Assembly: GCF_003355475.1 (NCBI RefSeq)
Contig: NZ_CP031356.1
Span: forward strand, 2,108,001 to 2,172,000
Origin: Brachybacterium saurashtrense
Lineage (GTDB): Bacteria; Actinomycetota; Actinomycetes; Actinomycetales; Dermabacteraceae
DNA length: 64,000 nucleotides
Reading direction: 5' to 3'
Shown here: piece by piece, positions 33,021 through 42,615 of the stretch
How the letters are laid out: every line of letters starts with the position of its first letter
How positions within the stretch are numbered: the stretch's first letter is position 1
Translations under genes and position numbers: made by a program
The notes under the pieces: model-generated
What the model was told of the DNA's origin: nothing
Database searches by the model: none
The model's input: the letters and a program-made list of their open reading frames with translations, nothing else

Positions 33021-35093
33021 GTGACCACCACCGACGCCGCCTCCACCACCCCCACCGACTCCCACGGCTCCGACGACTCTGCGCCGTCGGCCGCTTCCAC
33101 GGACCTCTTCACGGGCTTCTCGGACCCCGAGGCGCTGCTGCGCCTGCCGCGCCTCGCCGCCGTGACCGCCCTGCCCGGCGGGCGCGTGCTCGCCGCGATC
33201 CAGGAGGCGGACGAGCACGGCGCGAGGACCCCGTCGGCCCTGTGGGAGCTGGATCCCGCGGGCGCGGCGCCCGCGCGCCGGCTCACCCGCTCGGAGAAGG
33301 GCGAGTCCTCGCCGAAGCCCGGCCCGGACGGCGCGGTGCTGTTCGCCTCCGCCCGCCCCGATCCCGCGGGCGGCGGGTTCGAGGACCGGTCCGGCATCTG
33401 GCGCCTGCCCGCAAGCGGGGAGCCGGAGCTGGTCGCCGCGGCGCCCGGCGGGCTCGAGCTGCTCGCCGTCGCGGACGACGGCACGATGCTCGCGGCGACC
33501 TCGGTGCTGCCCGGCGGAACCCTCGAGGACGACGCCGAGCGCCGCCGGGCCCGCACGGACGCGAAGCGCACCACCATCTGGCACACCGGCATGCCGATCC
33601 GGCAGTGGGACCACGAGATCGGCGACCAGGAGCGCCACCTCGTGCTCGTCTCCCCGGCCGGGGAGCTCACCGATCTCACCCCGGGCGTCGGCACAGTGGC
33701 GCTGACCTCCGCCTCGGCGGACCTCTCCCCCGATGCGCGCACGGTGGCGACGTCGTGGACCCGCCGGGTCCCCGGCGGCGAGACCCGCAGCGACCTGGTG
33801 CTGCTGGACGTCGCCTCCGGCGAGCGGACCGCCCTGCTCACCGCGGACGACGAGGCCCAGTTCTCCTCCCCCTCCTTCTCGCCGGACGGGGCGCACCTGG
33901 CCCTGCTGCGCTCGACCCTGTCCACGCCGAGCGACACCAGCTACACCCGCCTGGAGATCCGCGCCCTCGACGGCGGCGCGACGGTCACCGCCGAGCTCGG
34001 CGACCTCACCCCGGGCGCTCTGGAGTGGGCGGACGCGACGACCCTGCTGGTGGCCGGGGACCTGCACTCCTCCGGCGCGGTCCTCGCCATCGACGCGACC
34101 ACCGGCGCCTCCCGCACCCTCGCGGGGGACGGGGTGTTCTCCTCGCTCTCCGCCGCCGAGGACGGGACGGTCCTCGCGCTGCGCAGCGATGTGGGCACCC
34201 CGCCGCGGCCCGTGCGGATCGCGGCCGACGGGTCGGCCTCGGAGCTGCTCGCGCCGGGCGCCGTCGGCGCGCTGCCGGGCACCCTCGAGTGGGTGAGCAC
34301 GGACGTGGACGGCATCGAGGTGGGCGGCTGGCTGTGCGTCCCGGCGAGCGCGAGCGCCGCCGCGCCGGCGCCGGTGATGCTGTGGATCCACGGCGGCCCG
34401 CATGGCTCCTACAACGCGTGGAGCTGGCGCTGGTGCCCGTGGCTGGCCGTGGAGCGAGGCTACGCGGTGCTGATGCCGGATCCGGCGATGTCCACCGGGT
34501 ACGGGGACGCGGGGCTGAACCGCGGCTGGCCGCGCCGGCCCGACGTGGTGTTCCGCGAGTGCGAGACCCTGTTCGACCAGGTGCTGGAGCGTGCGGAGCT
34601 GGACGGCACGCGCACCGCGCTGCTGGGTGCCTCCTTCGGCGGGTTCATGACGAACTGGATCGCGGGGCGCAGCGACCGCTTCGACGCGATCGTCACCCAT
34701 GCGGGGCTGTGGGCGCTGCCGCAGCAGCACCGCACCACGGACGCCGCCGCGGGGAAGATGCGCGTGCACGGCCACGAGGACGAGCACCCGGACTGGTACC
34801 GCGCCTTCTCCCCGCACCACGAGGTGGACGCGATCTCCACCCCGATGCTCCTCACGCACGGCAATCGCGACTACCGGGTGCCGATCTCCGAGGCGCTGCG
34901 GCTGTGGTGGGACCTGGTCTCCGCCTGGGACGGGGCGCCGGAGGACATGCCGCACCGCTTCCTACAGCTGACCAGCGAGAACCACTGGGTGCTCACGCCC
35001 TCGAACGCGGTGACCTGGAACCGGGCGGTGCTGGCTTTCTGCGATCAGCACGTGCGCGGCGGTGAGGCGGTGCCGGACGTGCTGCCGTGGTGA
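33021..35093 (+). CDS. S9-family prolyl oligopeptidase-like serine peptidase
   Basis: A 690-residue protein with an N-terminal beta-propeller and a C-terminal alpha/beta hydrolase domain. The catalytic Ser lies in GASFGGFMTNW, the Asp in HGNRDYRVP and the His in SENHWVL; an oxyanion-type loop WIHGGPHGSYNAW precedes. No signal peptide is seen, so it acts on cytoplasmic peptides. The GTG at 33021 stands 7 nt after TAGCGT (33008-33013), supporting a leaderless start over the upstream in-frame codon at 33012. Confidence 0.9.
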   Translation: MTTTDAASTTPTDSHGSDDSAPSAASTDLFTGFSDPEALLRLPRLAAVTALPGGRVLAAIQEADEHGARTPSALWELDPAGAAPARRLTRSEKGESSPKPGPDGAVLFASARPDPAGGGFEDRSGIWRLPASGEPELVAAAPGGLELLAVADDGTMLAATSVLPGGTLEDDAERRRARTDAKRTTIWHTGMPIRQWDHEIGDQERHLVLVSPAGELTDLTPGVGTVALTSASADLSPDARTVATSWTRRVPGGETRSDLVLLDVASGERTALLTADDEAQFSSPSFSPDGAHLALLRSTLSTPSDTSYTRLEIRALDGGATVTAELGDLTPGALEWADATTLLVAGDLHSSGAVLAIDATTGASRTLAGDGVFSSLSAAEDGTVLALRSDVGTPPRPVRIAADGSASELLAPGAVGALPGTLEWVSTDVDGIEVGGWLCVPASASAAAPAPVMLWIHGGPHGSYNAWSWRWCPWLAVERGYAVLMPDPAMSTGYGDAGLNRGWPRRPDVVFRECETLFDQVLERAELDGTRTALLGASFGGFMTNWIAGRSDRFDAIVTHAGLWALPQQHRTTDAAAGKMRVHGHEDEHPDWYRAFSPHHEVDAISTPMLLTHGNRDYRVPISEALRLWWDLVSAWDGAPEDMPHRFLQLTSENHWVLTPSNAVTWNRAVLAFCDQHVRGGEAVPDVLPW

Positions 35094-35165
35094 CCGGGCA
35101 CGGATAGGCTGGCGGCGGCCGCCCGGGCACCCCCGGGGGTCGCCAGCCCGCCGGACGGAGTCCCC

Positions 35166-35429
35166 ATGTCCCACCCCTCTCGTCGTCGCTTCGACGCCAC
35201 CTGGCTGCCCTTCGGGATGATGATCGGCTTCGTGGTGGGCATCGGGACGGGCCTGGCGGTGATCGAGAACCTCCTCGTGGGCGCGGTGATCGGCGTGCTC
35301 GTGGGGGCGGCGCTGGGAGCGGTGCTGGGGCTGCGCGGCGGCGACCGCACGGTCGACGACGAGGATGAGCTGGACGAGCGCTACCGCCGCGAGCACGGCG
35401 ATCCCCGCCCGCGCGGCCCCGAGCAGTGA
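35166..35429 (+). CDS. Small two-helix membrane protein, 87 aa
   Basis: Contains two hydrophobic segments (FGMMIGFVVGIGTGLAVI and LLVGAVIGVLVGAALGAVLG) with glycine-rich helix-packing motifs. A charged cytoplasmic tail follows (DEDELDERYRREHG). The ATG at 35166 follows CGGAG; TAGGCT near 35105 may be its promoter. No family function is known. Confidence 0.75.
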   Translation: MSHPSRRRFDATWLPFGMMIGFVVGIGTGLAVIENLLVGAVIGVLVGAALGAVLGLRGGDRTVDDEDELDERYRREHGDPRPRGPEQ

Positions 35430-35562
35430 GACACCCCATTTCCTGCACATGGCGTCAGCTTGACCGTTTCTTGACCTTCTGACACGGTGTGACGCGGGCC
35501 GCAGGGGCCCGGAGGGGGTGCCGCGAGGCCGCGGCACGGGACCGGCCAGGAGAGGATCTGCC

Positions 35563-36471
35563 ATGAGCACCACCATCAGGAGTCACCGCACCCGGGCCGC
35601 GCTCGCGCTGACCACCGTCGCACTGCTGGGCCTCGGCGCCTGCAGCGGCACCGACGGCGCGGACGGCGGCGGCGACGGGACCACGCCCGAGGCGAGCACC
35701 ACGAGCACCGAGGCGGCCTCCGACGGCGGCGCCGACGGGAGCGGCGACGACGCCGACGCCACGGACGACACGAACGACTCCGACGACTCGGAGGGTGCGG
35801 GCGAGGACGAGGGCACGATGGGGGCGTCCGAGCGCACCCGGATCGCGCTGCGGATCGACCTGGGGGTCGACGGCGGCAGCGGGGAGGGCGCGCTCCGCCT
35901 CGGCGCGGACGAGCTCGCGGCGCTGCTCGCGGATCCGCTGGGCGGCGCCGCCGAGTGCGACGGGGAGCTGGTGCTGGAGCCGGGCGCCGAGACCGTGGGC
36001 TGCACGGGGCCGGCCGGCATGGAGAGCGCCGACTCCGCCCAGGACTGGGTGGCCTCCACGGTGCTCGTCCCCGGGCAGGAGGACCCTCGCGCCGGCGCGC
36101 AGGTCGCGGTGCTGTTCACCACCGGCACCGAGTTCCCCGACGACGCCGAGGAGCTGCGGGAGGAGTCCGTCTCGGTGACCGGCCTGGGGTTCGGCTCGAT
36201 GTTCGGCGCGGAGCCGCTGGACGCGGAGCAGCTCGCCGAGTCCACCCTGCAGACCCTCACCTCCGAGCACGCCTACGTGCCGGCGGCCGGGATGGCGGGC
36301 TGGGAGGAGGTCACCTGCGAGGACGGGCTGGACTTCACGGAGTTCGAGACGGTGGACTGCACGGCGAGCACCGGGGAGGGCGAGGACTGGCCGCTGCACG
36401 TGGCGCCGGGCAGCTTCGTGGACAACGACCAGGGGCTGCTGGTCGGGATCGAGGACCCGGCCCGCGACTGA
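35563..36471 (+). CDS. Exported lipoprotein, hypothetical
   Basis: A 302-residue protein with a signal peptide ending in the lipobox LGAC, followed by a long Ser/Thr/Asp/Glu-rich linker. A globular domain begins near ERTRIALRIDLGVDGG and contains Cys pairs (ECDGELVL...VGCTG; VTCEDGL...VDCTAS) that probably form disulfides outside the cell. The ATG at 35563 has an AGGAGAGG ribosome site. It is expected to be anchored on the outer face of the membrane. No family function is recognised. Confidence 0.8.
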   Translation: MSTTIRSHRTRAALALTTVALLGLGACSGTDGADGGGDGTTPEASTTSTEAASDGGADGSGDDADATDDTNDSDDSEGAGEDEGTMGASERTRIALRIDLGVDGGSGEGALRLGADELAALLADPLGGAAECDGELVLEPGAETVGCTGPAGMESADSAQDWVASTVLVPGQEDPRAGAQVAVLFTTGTEFPDDAEELREESVSVTGLGFGSMFGAEPLDAEQLAESTLQTLTSEHAYVPAAGMAGWEEVTCEDGLDFTEFETVDCTASTGEGEDWPLHVAPGSFVDNDQGLLVGIEDPARD

Positions 36472-36552
36472 CCCCGTCGGCCCGGGCGCGCTCGCCCCGG
36501 CCGGCCCCGTCGCCCGGGACCCGCGGACGAGCGGTCCCCGTCGCCGGGCCCG

Positions 36553-36648
36553 TACACTGGGGGTGCGCCGCGCACATCGCGCAGGCGTCGCGGCCGGGAC
36601 GACCCGGCCGGCGAGCGCGCAGGAGGACGGCCTCACCGGAGGCTCCTG
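36553..36648 (+). promoter_or_regulatory. TACACT promoter and structured leader of the CaCA exchanger gene
   Basis: TACACT (36553-36558) predicts transcription from about 36565, leaving an 80-nt leader. It contains a perfect 8-bp stem, 4-nt loop hairpin (36591-36610) flanked by GCGC-rich arms that could close an outer stem. CaCA exchanger genes are sometimes under yybP-ykoY manganese riboswitches, but the conserved core of that class was not recognised here. Confidence 0.4.
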
Positions 36649-37977
36649 ATGCCGATGCTCCGCCCCTACCGCCCCCACCGTCCTGACCGCCCCGCCGCCG
36701 CGGGCCCCGCCGCCCCTCGCGGCGCCGGCACAGGTCCCACCGCTCCTCGCGGCGCCGGCATGGTGCGCGCCGTCCTCACCCGCGACGCCGTGCTGCGCCT
36801 GTTGCTCGGCGCCGTCGCCGTCGGCGCGCTCGCCCTGGCCGATCCCGCACCCGCCGCCCTGCCCTCCCCCGCCCTGGGCCTCCTGCTGGCCGGGATCGTC
36901 GCGGTGATCGTGGTGGCCGCCGGCGGGGTGGTGCGGCAGGCGGAGGCCCTCGCGCACCGTCTCGGCGACCCCTACGGCACGCTCGTGCTCACGCTGTCGA
37001 TCGTGGTGATCGAGGTGGTGCTGATCGCGGCGGTGATGCTCGGCCCCGGTGCCAGCACCACCATCGCCCGCGACTCGGTGACGGCGGTGTCGATGATCAT
37101 CATCAACCTGGTGCTGGGCCTGTGCCTGCTGGTGGGCGGGCTGCGCCACGGCGGGCTCGTCGTGCAGCGCACGGGCACCTCCGCGTACCTCGCGATGCTG
37201 GTGGTGCTGGGGGTGATCGCGCTCGCGCTGCCGGCGGTGCTGGGCCCGACGGGTGGCTACTCCCCCGCCCGGTCGGTGGTGGTCGCCGCGGCGACGGTGC
37301 TGGTCTACGGCGTGTTCCTGTGGCGGCAGACGGGTGCGCAGGCCACGGACTTCCAGGAGGTCACCGCGCCGGGCGGCGCCGCCGGCCCCACCGCCGACCC
37401 CGCCGTCGGTGCCGCGCACGCCGGCGCTGCGCGGACGAGCGACATCGCCGTGCCCGGCCCCGAGGTCGCCGCACGGGAGGGCGAGCACGCGCCCGCCCTG
37501 CGGGGCGAGACCCTGCGCGTCCACCGCGTCGAGCTGCTGCTGCGCACCGGGCTGCTGATCGCGACGGTGCTGCCGGTGGTGCTGCTCTCGCACGACATGG
37601 CCGGTCTGCTCGACGAGGGCCTGGCCCGGCTGGGTGCCCCGGCCGCGCTGGGCGGGATGCTGATCGCGCTGATCGTGTTCACCCCGGAGTCGCTCACCGC
37701 GGTGCGGGCCGCGCTGGCCGGCGAGGGGCAGCGCGTGGTGAACCTGTGCCACGGTGCGCTCGTCTCCACCTTCGCGCTCACCGTCCCCGCCGTGCTGCTG
37801 CTGGGCTTGGCCACCGGCACCGAGGTGGTGCTCGCGGAGTCGGGGGCGAACCTGCTGCTGCTGGGCGCCACCCTGGCCCTCGCCGCGCTCTCCACGGCCG
37901 CGCCCCGAGTCACCGCGCTGCACGGTGCGGTGCATCTGCTGCTGTTCGTCGCGTACCTGCTGGTCCTGCTGCAGTGA
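36649..37977 (+). CDS. CaCA-family Ca2+(Na+)/H+ antiporter (ChaA-like)
   Basis: A 442-residue protein with about ten membrane spans. The two alpha-repeat regions of the family are visible: GTLVLTLSIVVIEVVLIAAVMLG in the first half and ALIVFTPESLTAVRAALAGEGQRVVNLCHGALVSTFALTVP in the second. The central cytosolic loop (residues 240-285) is Ala/Gly-rich. It should extrude Ca2+ or monovalent cations against protons. ATG at 36649 follows GGAG; the first 38 residues are a Pro/Arg repeat (two APRGAG units), so ATG at 36760 is an alternative start. Confidence 0.87.
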   Translation: MPMLRPYRPHRPDRPAAAGPAAPRGAGTGPTAPRGAGMVRAVLTRDAVLRLLLGAVAVGALALADPAPAALPSPALGLLLAGIVAVIVVAAGGVVRQAEALAHRLGDPYGTLVLTLSIVVIEVVLIAAVMLGPGASTTIARDSVTAVSMIIINLVLGLCLLVGGLRHGGLVVQRTGTSAYLAMLVVLGVIALALPAVLGPTGGYSPARSVVVAAATVLVYGVFLWRQTGAQATDFQEVTAPGGAAGPTADPAVGAAHAGAARTSDIAVPGPEVAAREGEHAPALRGETLRVHRVELLLRTGLLIATVLPVVLLSHDMAGLLDEGLARLGAPAALGGMLIALIVFTPESLTAVRAALAGEGQRVVNLCHGALVSTFALTVPAVLLLGLATGTEVVLAESGANLLLLGATLALAALSTAAPRVTALHGAVHLLLFVAYLLVLLQ

Positions 37978-38067
37978 CCCGGTACGGCCCTGCCCCTCGG
38001 CCCGGCGCTCCCGGGCCCGTCGGCCGATTCCCGGCCGCCCGCACCCGGCGCGGGGTAGGGTCGCGGC

Positions 38068-38817
38068 GTGACCGCGACGACGCTGCCGATCCCGACCGAC
38101 GCCGGGAACCTCCCGGGCCTGCTGTGGTTGCCCGAGGAGCTCGACGCCCCGGTGCCCGGGCTGGTGGTGCTGCAGGAGATCTTCGGCCTCTCCCCCTACA
38201 TCCTGCGGCGCTGCGAGGACCTCGCGGCGCTGGGCTACGCGGTGCTCGCCCCGCAGCTGTACGCCCGTTTGGACCCGCCGGTCGCGGGGATCGCGGACGG
38301 CGAGGACGCCGATGCCTGGCTCGAGGAGGGCATGGCGCTGGCCGCACGGCTGCCGTGGGAGCGGGCGGAGGCCGACGCGATCGCCGCGCTGGGCGCGCTG
38401 CGGGCGCACGGCGGCGTGGACTCGGAACGGGTGGGCCTGGTGGGGTTCTGCTACGGCGGCGGCCTGGCCGTGGCCGCGACCGCCTCCGCCGCCGAGGAGC
38501 AACGCCCGCCCTCGATGCTGATCAGCTACTACGGCTCCGCACTGCCCACGATGATGGAGCGCGCCGCCCAGGTGGAGGTGCCCAGCCTGCACCACTTCGG
38601 CACCGCGGACTCCTTCCTCCCGCTCGCACAGGTGGAGGCGATTCGGGAGGCCGTCACCGCCGGCGGCACCCGCCCGCAGGTGCGCGTGGACCTCCACGAC
38701 GGCGCCGGCCACGCCTTCGACAACCCGCACCCCGCGCTGCACCACGCCGCGGCCGCCGAAGCGGCCTGGCGCAGCACCGTCGACACCCTCGCCGCGCACC
38801 TGCCCACCGGGCGCTGA
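38068..38817 (+). CDS. Dienelactone hydrolase-family protein
   Basis: A 249-residue alpha/beta hydrolase with the dienelactone-hydrolase triad: Cys in VGFCYGGG, Asp in FGTADSFLP and His in DGAGHAFDN. The N-terminal VVLQEIFGLSPYI oxyanion region is also conserved. Family members open cyclic lactones; the natural substrate here is unknown, since no aromatic pathway adjoins. GTG at 38068 stands 6 nt after TAGGGT (38056-38061), the leaderless pattern. Confidence 0.88.
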   Translation: MTATTLPIPTDAGNLPGLLWLPEELDAPVPGLVVLQEIFGLSPYILRRCEDLAALGYAVLAPQLYARLDPPVAGIADGEDADAWLEEGMALAARLPWERAEADAIAALGALRAHGGVDSERVGLVGFCYGGGLAVAATASAAEEQRPPSMLISYYGSALPTMMERAAQVEVPSLHHFGTADSFLPLAQVEAIREAVTAGGTRPQVRVDLHDGAGHAFDNPHPALHHAAAAEAAWRSTVDTLAAHLPTGR

Positions 38818-39149
38818 CTGCGCGCTCGAGGTCTCGCAGGTCACGGAAACGCGCACGTGATCGAATAGTTATCTCCGGATTGTCGGACATCCGGCAACTC
38901 CCGCGCGGAGGCCCCCGTCACACGCCGTCACTCCAGGCCACGGCGTCGCGGCGCCGCCGACGGACGGGGGGCGGCACCCCCGGAGCACGGCATCAGCCGA
39001 GGTCAGAACCACCTGTTCCGGGGGTCGGACCGTTTGCCGGGCCCTTCCCGCGGGGCGAAGATAGGGAATCGGGCCGAGGTCGCAGCGCGCTCCGCGCCGG
39101 CTGCGCCCGGCCTGCACGCCCGCCCGACCCCGACGACGAAGGAGCCCCC
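38818..39149. other. Long intergenic leader before proV, no gene
   Basis: A 332-bp gene-free stretch. An AT-rich TAGTTAT near 38866 is the best -10 candidate and would give a leader of about 275 nt. Several short GC inverted repeats occur (for example around 38960-38985). A leader this long before an osmolyte importer could hold a regulator. I could not match it to a c-di-AMP or other riboswitch. Confidence 0.45.
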
Positions 39150-40463
39150 GTGCCACCAGTCATCACCGCCGACGGCCTGTACAAGGTCTTCGGCCGACGG
39201 CCCCAGCGGGGCGTCGACGCGCTCCGGAACGGCCGCTCCCGCGCCGAGCTGCGCGAGGAAGGCCTCACCGCCGCCGTGATCGACGCCAGCTTCAGCGTGG
39301 AGCCCGGCGAGAACTTCGTGGTGATGGGACTGTCCGGCTCCGGGAAGTCCACCCTGATCCGCATGGTCAACGGCCTGCTGCCCGCGACCGCCGGCGAGCT
39401 GCGCATCGGCGACGACGTGCTCTCGGCGATGTCCCCGGCGAAGGTGCGCGAGGTGCGCCGCCGCCGCGTGTCGATGGTGTTCCAGCACTTCGCGCTGCTC
39501 CCCCACCGCACCGTGGGCGAGAACGCCGCCTACGGCCTCGAGATCAGCGGCCTGAACCGCACCGAGCGCCAGCAGCGCGCGAACGAGGCGCTGGAGATGG
39601 TGGGCCTGAAGGGCTGGGGCGGGTACAGCCCCTCCGCCCTCTCCGGCGGCATGCAGCAGCGCGTGGGCCTGGCCCGCGCCCTCGCCGCCGGCACCGACGT
39701 CATGCTGATGGACGAGGCGTTCTCCGCCCTCGACCCGCTGATCCGCCGCGACATGCAGGACCAGCTGCTGGACCTCCAGCGCAAGCTCGACAAGACGATC
39801 CTGTTCATCACCCACGACCTCAACGAGGCGATGCGCATCGGCGACCGCATCGCGATGATGCGCGACGGCCGCATCGAGCAGATCGGCACCTCGGACGAGA
39901 TCCTCAACGACCCGGCCAACGATTACGTTGCCCGCTTCATCCAGGACGTGGACCGCTCCCGCGTGATGACCGCGGAGAGCATCGTGGAGCGCCCCGAGGA
40001 CACCCTCGGGGAAGACCAGGGCCCGCGCACGGCCCACCGGATGCTGCGCGAGTCGCAGACCCCGTGGCTGATCGCCCTGCACCGCGACCGCACCCCGCGC
40101 GGCATCCTCTGGGAGGAGGACATCGCCGAGGCGGTGCGCACCGGCCAGGAGCAGCTGCCCTGGCCCGCGGAGCACGAGATGCCGGTGGTCGCCCACGACA
40201 CCCCCATCGCCGATCTGTTCGGCCCCTCGGCCCAGCACCGCAGCCCGCTCGTGGTGGTGGACGACGAGGGCCGCTTCCTGGGCGTGATCCCCCGCGTGAC
40301 GCTGCTGACCGCCGCCGGCACCGGCCACGGCGAGAACGACGCGGTGCGGACAGTCACCACCCCGAGCCCCGCCGGGAGCACCGCCCCGCCCACGGGAGAC
40401 GCGCCCCCGCCCGACGCGCCCGCGACCCCGCCCGCCCACGAGACCACCGGAGGTGACCGATGA
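39150..40463 (+). CDS. proV: Glycine betaine/proline ABC importer ATPase (ProV/OpuAA)
   Basis: A 437-residue ABC ATPase: Walker [11 protein letters not shown]-loop MVFQHFALLPHRTV, signature LSGGMQQRV, Walker B VMLMDEAFSALDP and the H-loop FITHDLNEAM. After the ATPase domain there are two CBS-like modules (VMTAESIVERPEDTL; SPLVVVDDEGRFLGVI), which sense ionic strength in OpuA. GTG at 39150 follows GAAGGAG. Its stop overlaps proW (ATGA), so the importer is one operon. Accumulates glycine betaine or proline betaine under osmotic stress. Confidence 0.93.
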   Translation: MPPVITADGLYKVFGRRPQRGVDALRNGRSRAELREEGLTAAVIDASFSVEPGENFVVMGLSGSGKSTLIRMVNGLLPATAGELRIGDDVLSAMSPAKVREVRRRRVSMVFQHFALLPHRTVGENAAYGLEISGLNRTERQQRANEALEMVGLKGWGGYSPSALSGGMQQRVGLARALAAGTDVMLMDEAFSALDPLIRRDMQDQLLDLQRKLDKTILFITHDLNEAMRIGDRIAMMRDGRIEQIGTSDEILNDPANDYVARFIQDVDRSRVMTAESIVERPEDTLGEDQGPRTAHRMLRESQTPWLIALHRDRTPRGILWEEDIAEAVRTGQEQLPWPAEHEMPVVAHDTPIADLFGPSAQHRSPLVVVDDEGRFLGVIPRVTLLTAAGTGHGENDAVRTVTTPSPAGSTAPPTGDAPPPDAPATPPAHETTGGDR

Positions 40464-41359
40464 ACCCGGACGACGGTCTCATCCCCCGCATCCCCGTCGG
40501 CGAATGGGCCGAGAGCGGCATCGACTGGCTGAAGGACAACGTCTCCTGGCTGTTCGACGCCTTCAGCTGGGTGATGCGCCTGCTGGTGGAGAACCTCACC
40601 GACGCGCTCCTGTGGCCGCCGGCGCTGGTGCTGATCCCGCTGTTCGCCCTGCTCGCCTGGGTGGTGCGCTCCTGGAAGCTCGCCATCGGCACGCTGGTGA
40701 TGATGCTCGCCGTGGTGGCGATGGATCAGTGGGAGCCGATGCTGCAGACCATGGCGCTGGTGATCGTGGCGACCGCCTGCGCGGTCGTGGTCGCGGTGCC
40801 GCTGGGCATCCTCGCCGCGATGAGCTCCACGGTGAGCGCGATCGTCAAGCCCGTCATGGACTTCATGCAGACGATGCCCGCCTTCGTGTACCTCATCCCG
40901 GCGGTGACGTTCTTCTCCATCGGCCTGGTGCCGGGCATCTTCTCCACCATCGTCTTCGCGCTGCCGCCCGGCGTGCGCATGACCGAGCTGGGCATCCGCC
41001 AGGTGGACCACGAGACGGTCGAGGCCGGCGAGTCCTTCGGCGCGAGCCGCTGGCAGATCCTGCGCGGCATCCAGCTGCCCCTGGCGGTCCCCACCATCAT
41101 GGCCGGGGTCAACCAGGTGATCATGCTCGCGCTGTCGATGGCCGTGATCGCCGGCATGACCGGCGTGGACGGCTCCGGAAAGCTCGTGGTCCAGGCGATC
41201 TCCACCCTGGACCTGCCCCTCGGCGTCGAAGCCGGTCTCGGCGTCGTCGCCCTGGCGGTCTTCCTCGACCGCCTCACCGCAGCCCTCGGCAACCCCGGGG
41301 ACTACAGGACCTCGCTGATCGCCCTGGTGAAGCGCCGCCGGGCCGCGGCGAGGTCCTGA
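40460..41359 (+). CDS. proW: Glycine betaine/proline ABC importer permease (ProW/OpuAB)
   Basis: A 299-residue permease with about six to seven spans. The family's coupling region reads EAGESFGASRWQILRGIQLPLAVPTIMAGVNQ, close to the classic ProW loop that contacts ProV. An amphipathic N-terminus (SGIDWLKDNVSWLFDAFSW) is typical. ATG at 40460 overlaps the proV stop by 4 nt, so translation is coupled. It forms the membrane channel for betaine. Confidence 0.93.
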   Translation: MNPDDGLIPRIPVGEWAESGIDWLKDNVSWLFDAFSWVMRLLVENLTDALLWPPALVLIPLFALLAWVVRSWKLAIGTLVMMLAVVAMDQWEPMLQTMALVIVATACAVVVAVPLGILAAMSSTVSAIVKPVMDFMQTMPAFVYLIPAVTFFSIGLVPGIFSTIVFALPPGVRMTELGIRQVDHETVEAGESFGASRWQILRGIQLPLAVPTIMAGVNQVIMLALSMAVIAGMTGVDGSGKLVVQAISTLDLPLGVEAGLGVVALAVFLDRLTAALGNPGDYRTSLIALVKRRRAAARS

Positions 41360-41445
41360 CACCTCAGGCGGCGCCGGCGCTCATCCGCCGGCCCCGCCCG
41401 GGCCCACGCACTGCACGGAACCGACCCCTCGAAAGGTTGACTGCC

Positions 41446-42399
41446 ATGACCAAGCGAACCCCGCTCTGGACCCCGAACTCCTTCTCCCGCCGTGCCGCCC
41501 TGATGGGCGGCGGCGCCGGCCTGCTGGGCCTCGGCCTGGCCGCCTGCGGCAGCGACGACAGCGGCTCCGGTGGCGGCTCCGGCGACGGCTCCGGCGGCGG
41601 TGCCTCGGGCACCATCACCCTCGGCTACATCGCCTCCTGGACCGACGGCCTGTCCACCGCCTACCTGCTGGACAACCGCCTTACCGCGATGGGCTACACG
41701 GTGGAGCACCAGACGATCTCCGAGGCGGCGCTGCTGTACGCGGGCCTCGCCCAGGGCGACGTCGACATGTACCCCTCGGCCTGGCCGGAGGTCACCCACG
41801 CCGACTACATGGAGGAGTACGGCGCGGACATCGAGGACCTGGTCGCCTACTACGAGGGCGCGAAGCTGAACTTCTCGGTGCCGGAGTACATGGACGACAT
41901 CACCTCCATCGCGGACCTGCAGGGCCAGGCCGACCGCTTCGACGGGAAGATCTACGGCATCGAGCCGGGCGCCGGCCTCACCGCCGCCACCCAGGACGAC
42001 ATCATCCCGGGCTACGGGCTGGACGACTACGAGCTGGTCACCTCCTCCACCCCGGCGATGCTCACCGAGCTCCAGAACGCGATCGACAACGAGGAGGACA
42101 TCGTCGTCACGCTGTGGAGCCCGTTCTGGGCGATGACGAGCTTCCCGGTGAAGGCGCTGGAGGATCCGGACGGCCTGTTCGGCGAGCCGGAGGCGCTGCA
42201 CCACCTGGGCCGCAGCGGCTTCGCCGAGGAGTTCCCGGAGGCCGCCGAGTGGATCGGCGGCGCCACCATGACCGCCGAGCAGTTCGGCTCGCTCGAGGAC
42301 ATGGTCGTCAACCAGTTCGACGAGGGCCAGGAGGCCGAGGCCGTGGAGGCGTGGCTCGAGGAGAACCCCGACGCCCTGCCTGCGCTGCCGGGCGAGTGA
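41446..42399 (+). CDS. proX: Glycine betaine-binding lipoprotein (ProX/OpuAC)
   Basis: A 317-residue binding protein. A signal with a twin-Arg-like SRRAALMGGG and lipobox GLAACGS anchors it outside the membrane, followed by a Ser/Gly linker. OpuAC-type residues for cation-pi betaine binding are visible in GYIASWTDGLS, MYPSAWPEVTH and VTLWSPFWAMTSFP (aromatic Trp/Tyr/Phe box). ATG at 41446 follows GAAAGG. Third gene of the importer operon, 86 nt after proW and followed by a strong terminator. Confidence 0.92.
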   Translation: MTKRTPLWTPNSFSRRAALMGGGAGLLGLGLAACGSDDSGSGGGSGDGSGGGASGTITLGYIASWTDGLSTAYLLDNRLTAMGYTVEHQTISEAALLYAGLAQGDVDMYPSAWPEVTHADYMEEYGADIEDLVAYYEGAKLNFSVPEYMDDITSIADLQGQADRFDGKIYGIEPGAGLTAATQDDIIPGYGLDDYELVTSSTPAMLTELQNAIDNEEDIVVTLWSPFWAMTSFPVKALEDPDGLFGEPEALHHLGRSGFAEEFPEAAEWIGGATMTAEQFGSLEDMVVNQFDEGQEAEAVEAWLEENPDALPALPGE

Positions 42400-42430
42400 T
42401 CCGGAGGCGCTGAGCGCCTCCCGAGACAAC

Positions 42431-42475
42431 GCACAGCGGGCCGGTCGCGACGAGAGTCGCGGCCGGCCCGCTGTG
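42431..42475 (+). terminator. Strong terminator of the betaine importer operon
   Basis: A stem of 14 perfect pairs (42431-42444 with 42462-42475) continued by 7 more with one G-T pair, closed by a GAGA loop. It lies 32 nt after the proX stop. Confidence 0.85.
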
Positions 42476-42615
42476 CTGCGTGGCGGCGGTGAGGCCTGCA
42501 GTGCACGGCGCGGCGCACGCACGGCCCCGCGCCCAGCCCCGTCGTGCGCGGGACCAGCGCGCGGCGCGGTGCGCGGGACCCAGTGCGCGGCGCGCGGCCC
42601 CGTCGTGCGCGGGGA

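Noticed and set aside
38818..39149. c-di-AMP (ydaO) riboswitch before proV
   Set aside because: Such switches regulate osmolyte importers, but the conserved core sequences of that class were not found in the leader.
42480..42615. GC-rich direct repeats between proX and the Gfo/Idh gene
   Set aside because: A 17-bp repeat (42536-42552, 42597-42613) is real, but it has no dyad or regular spacing that would make it a CRISPR array or operator.
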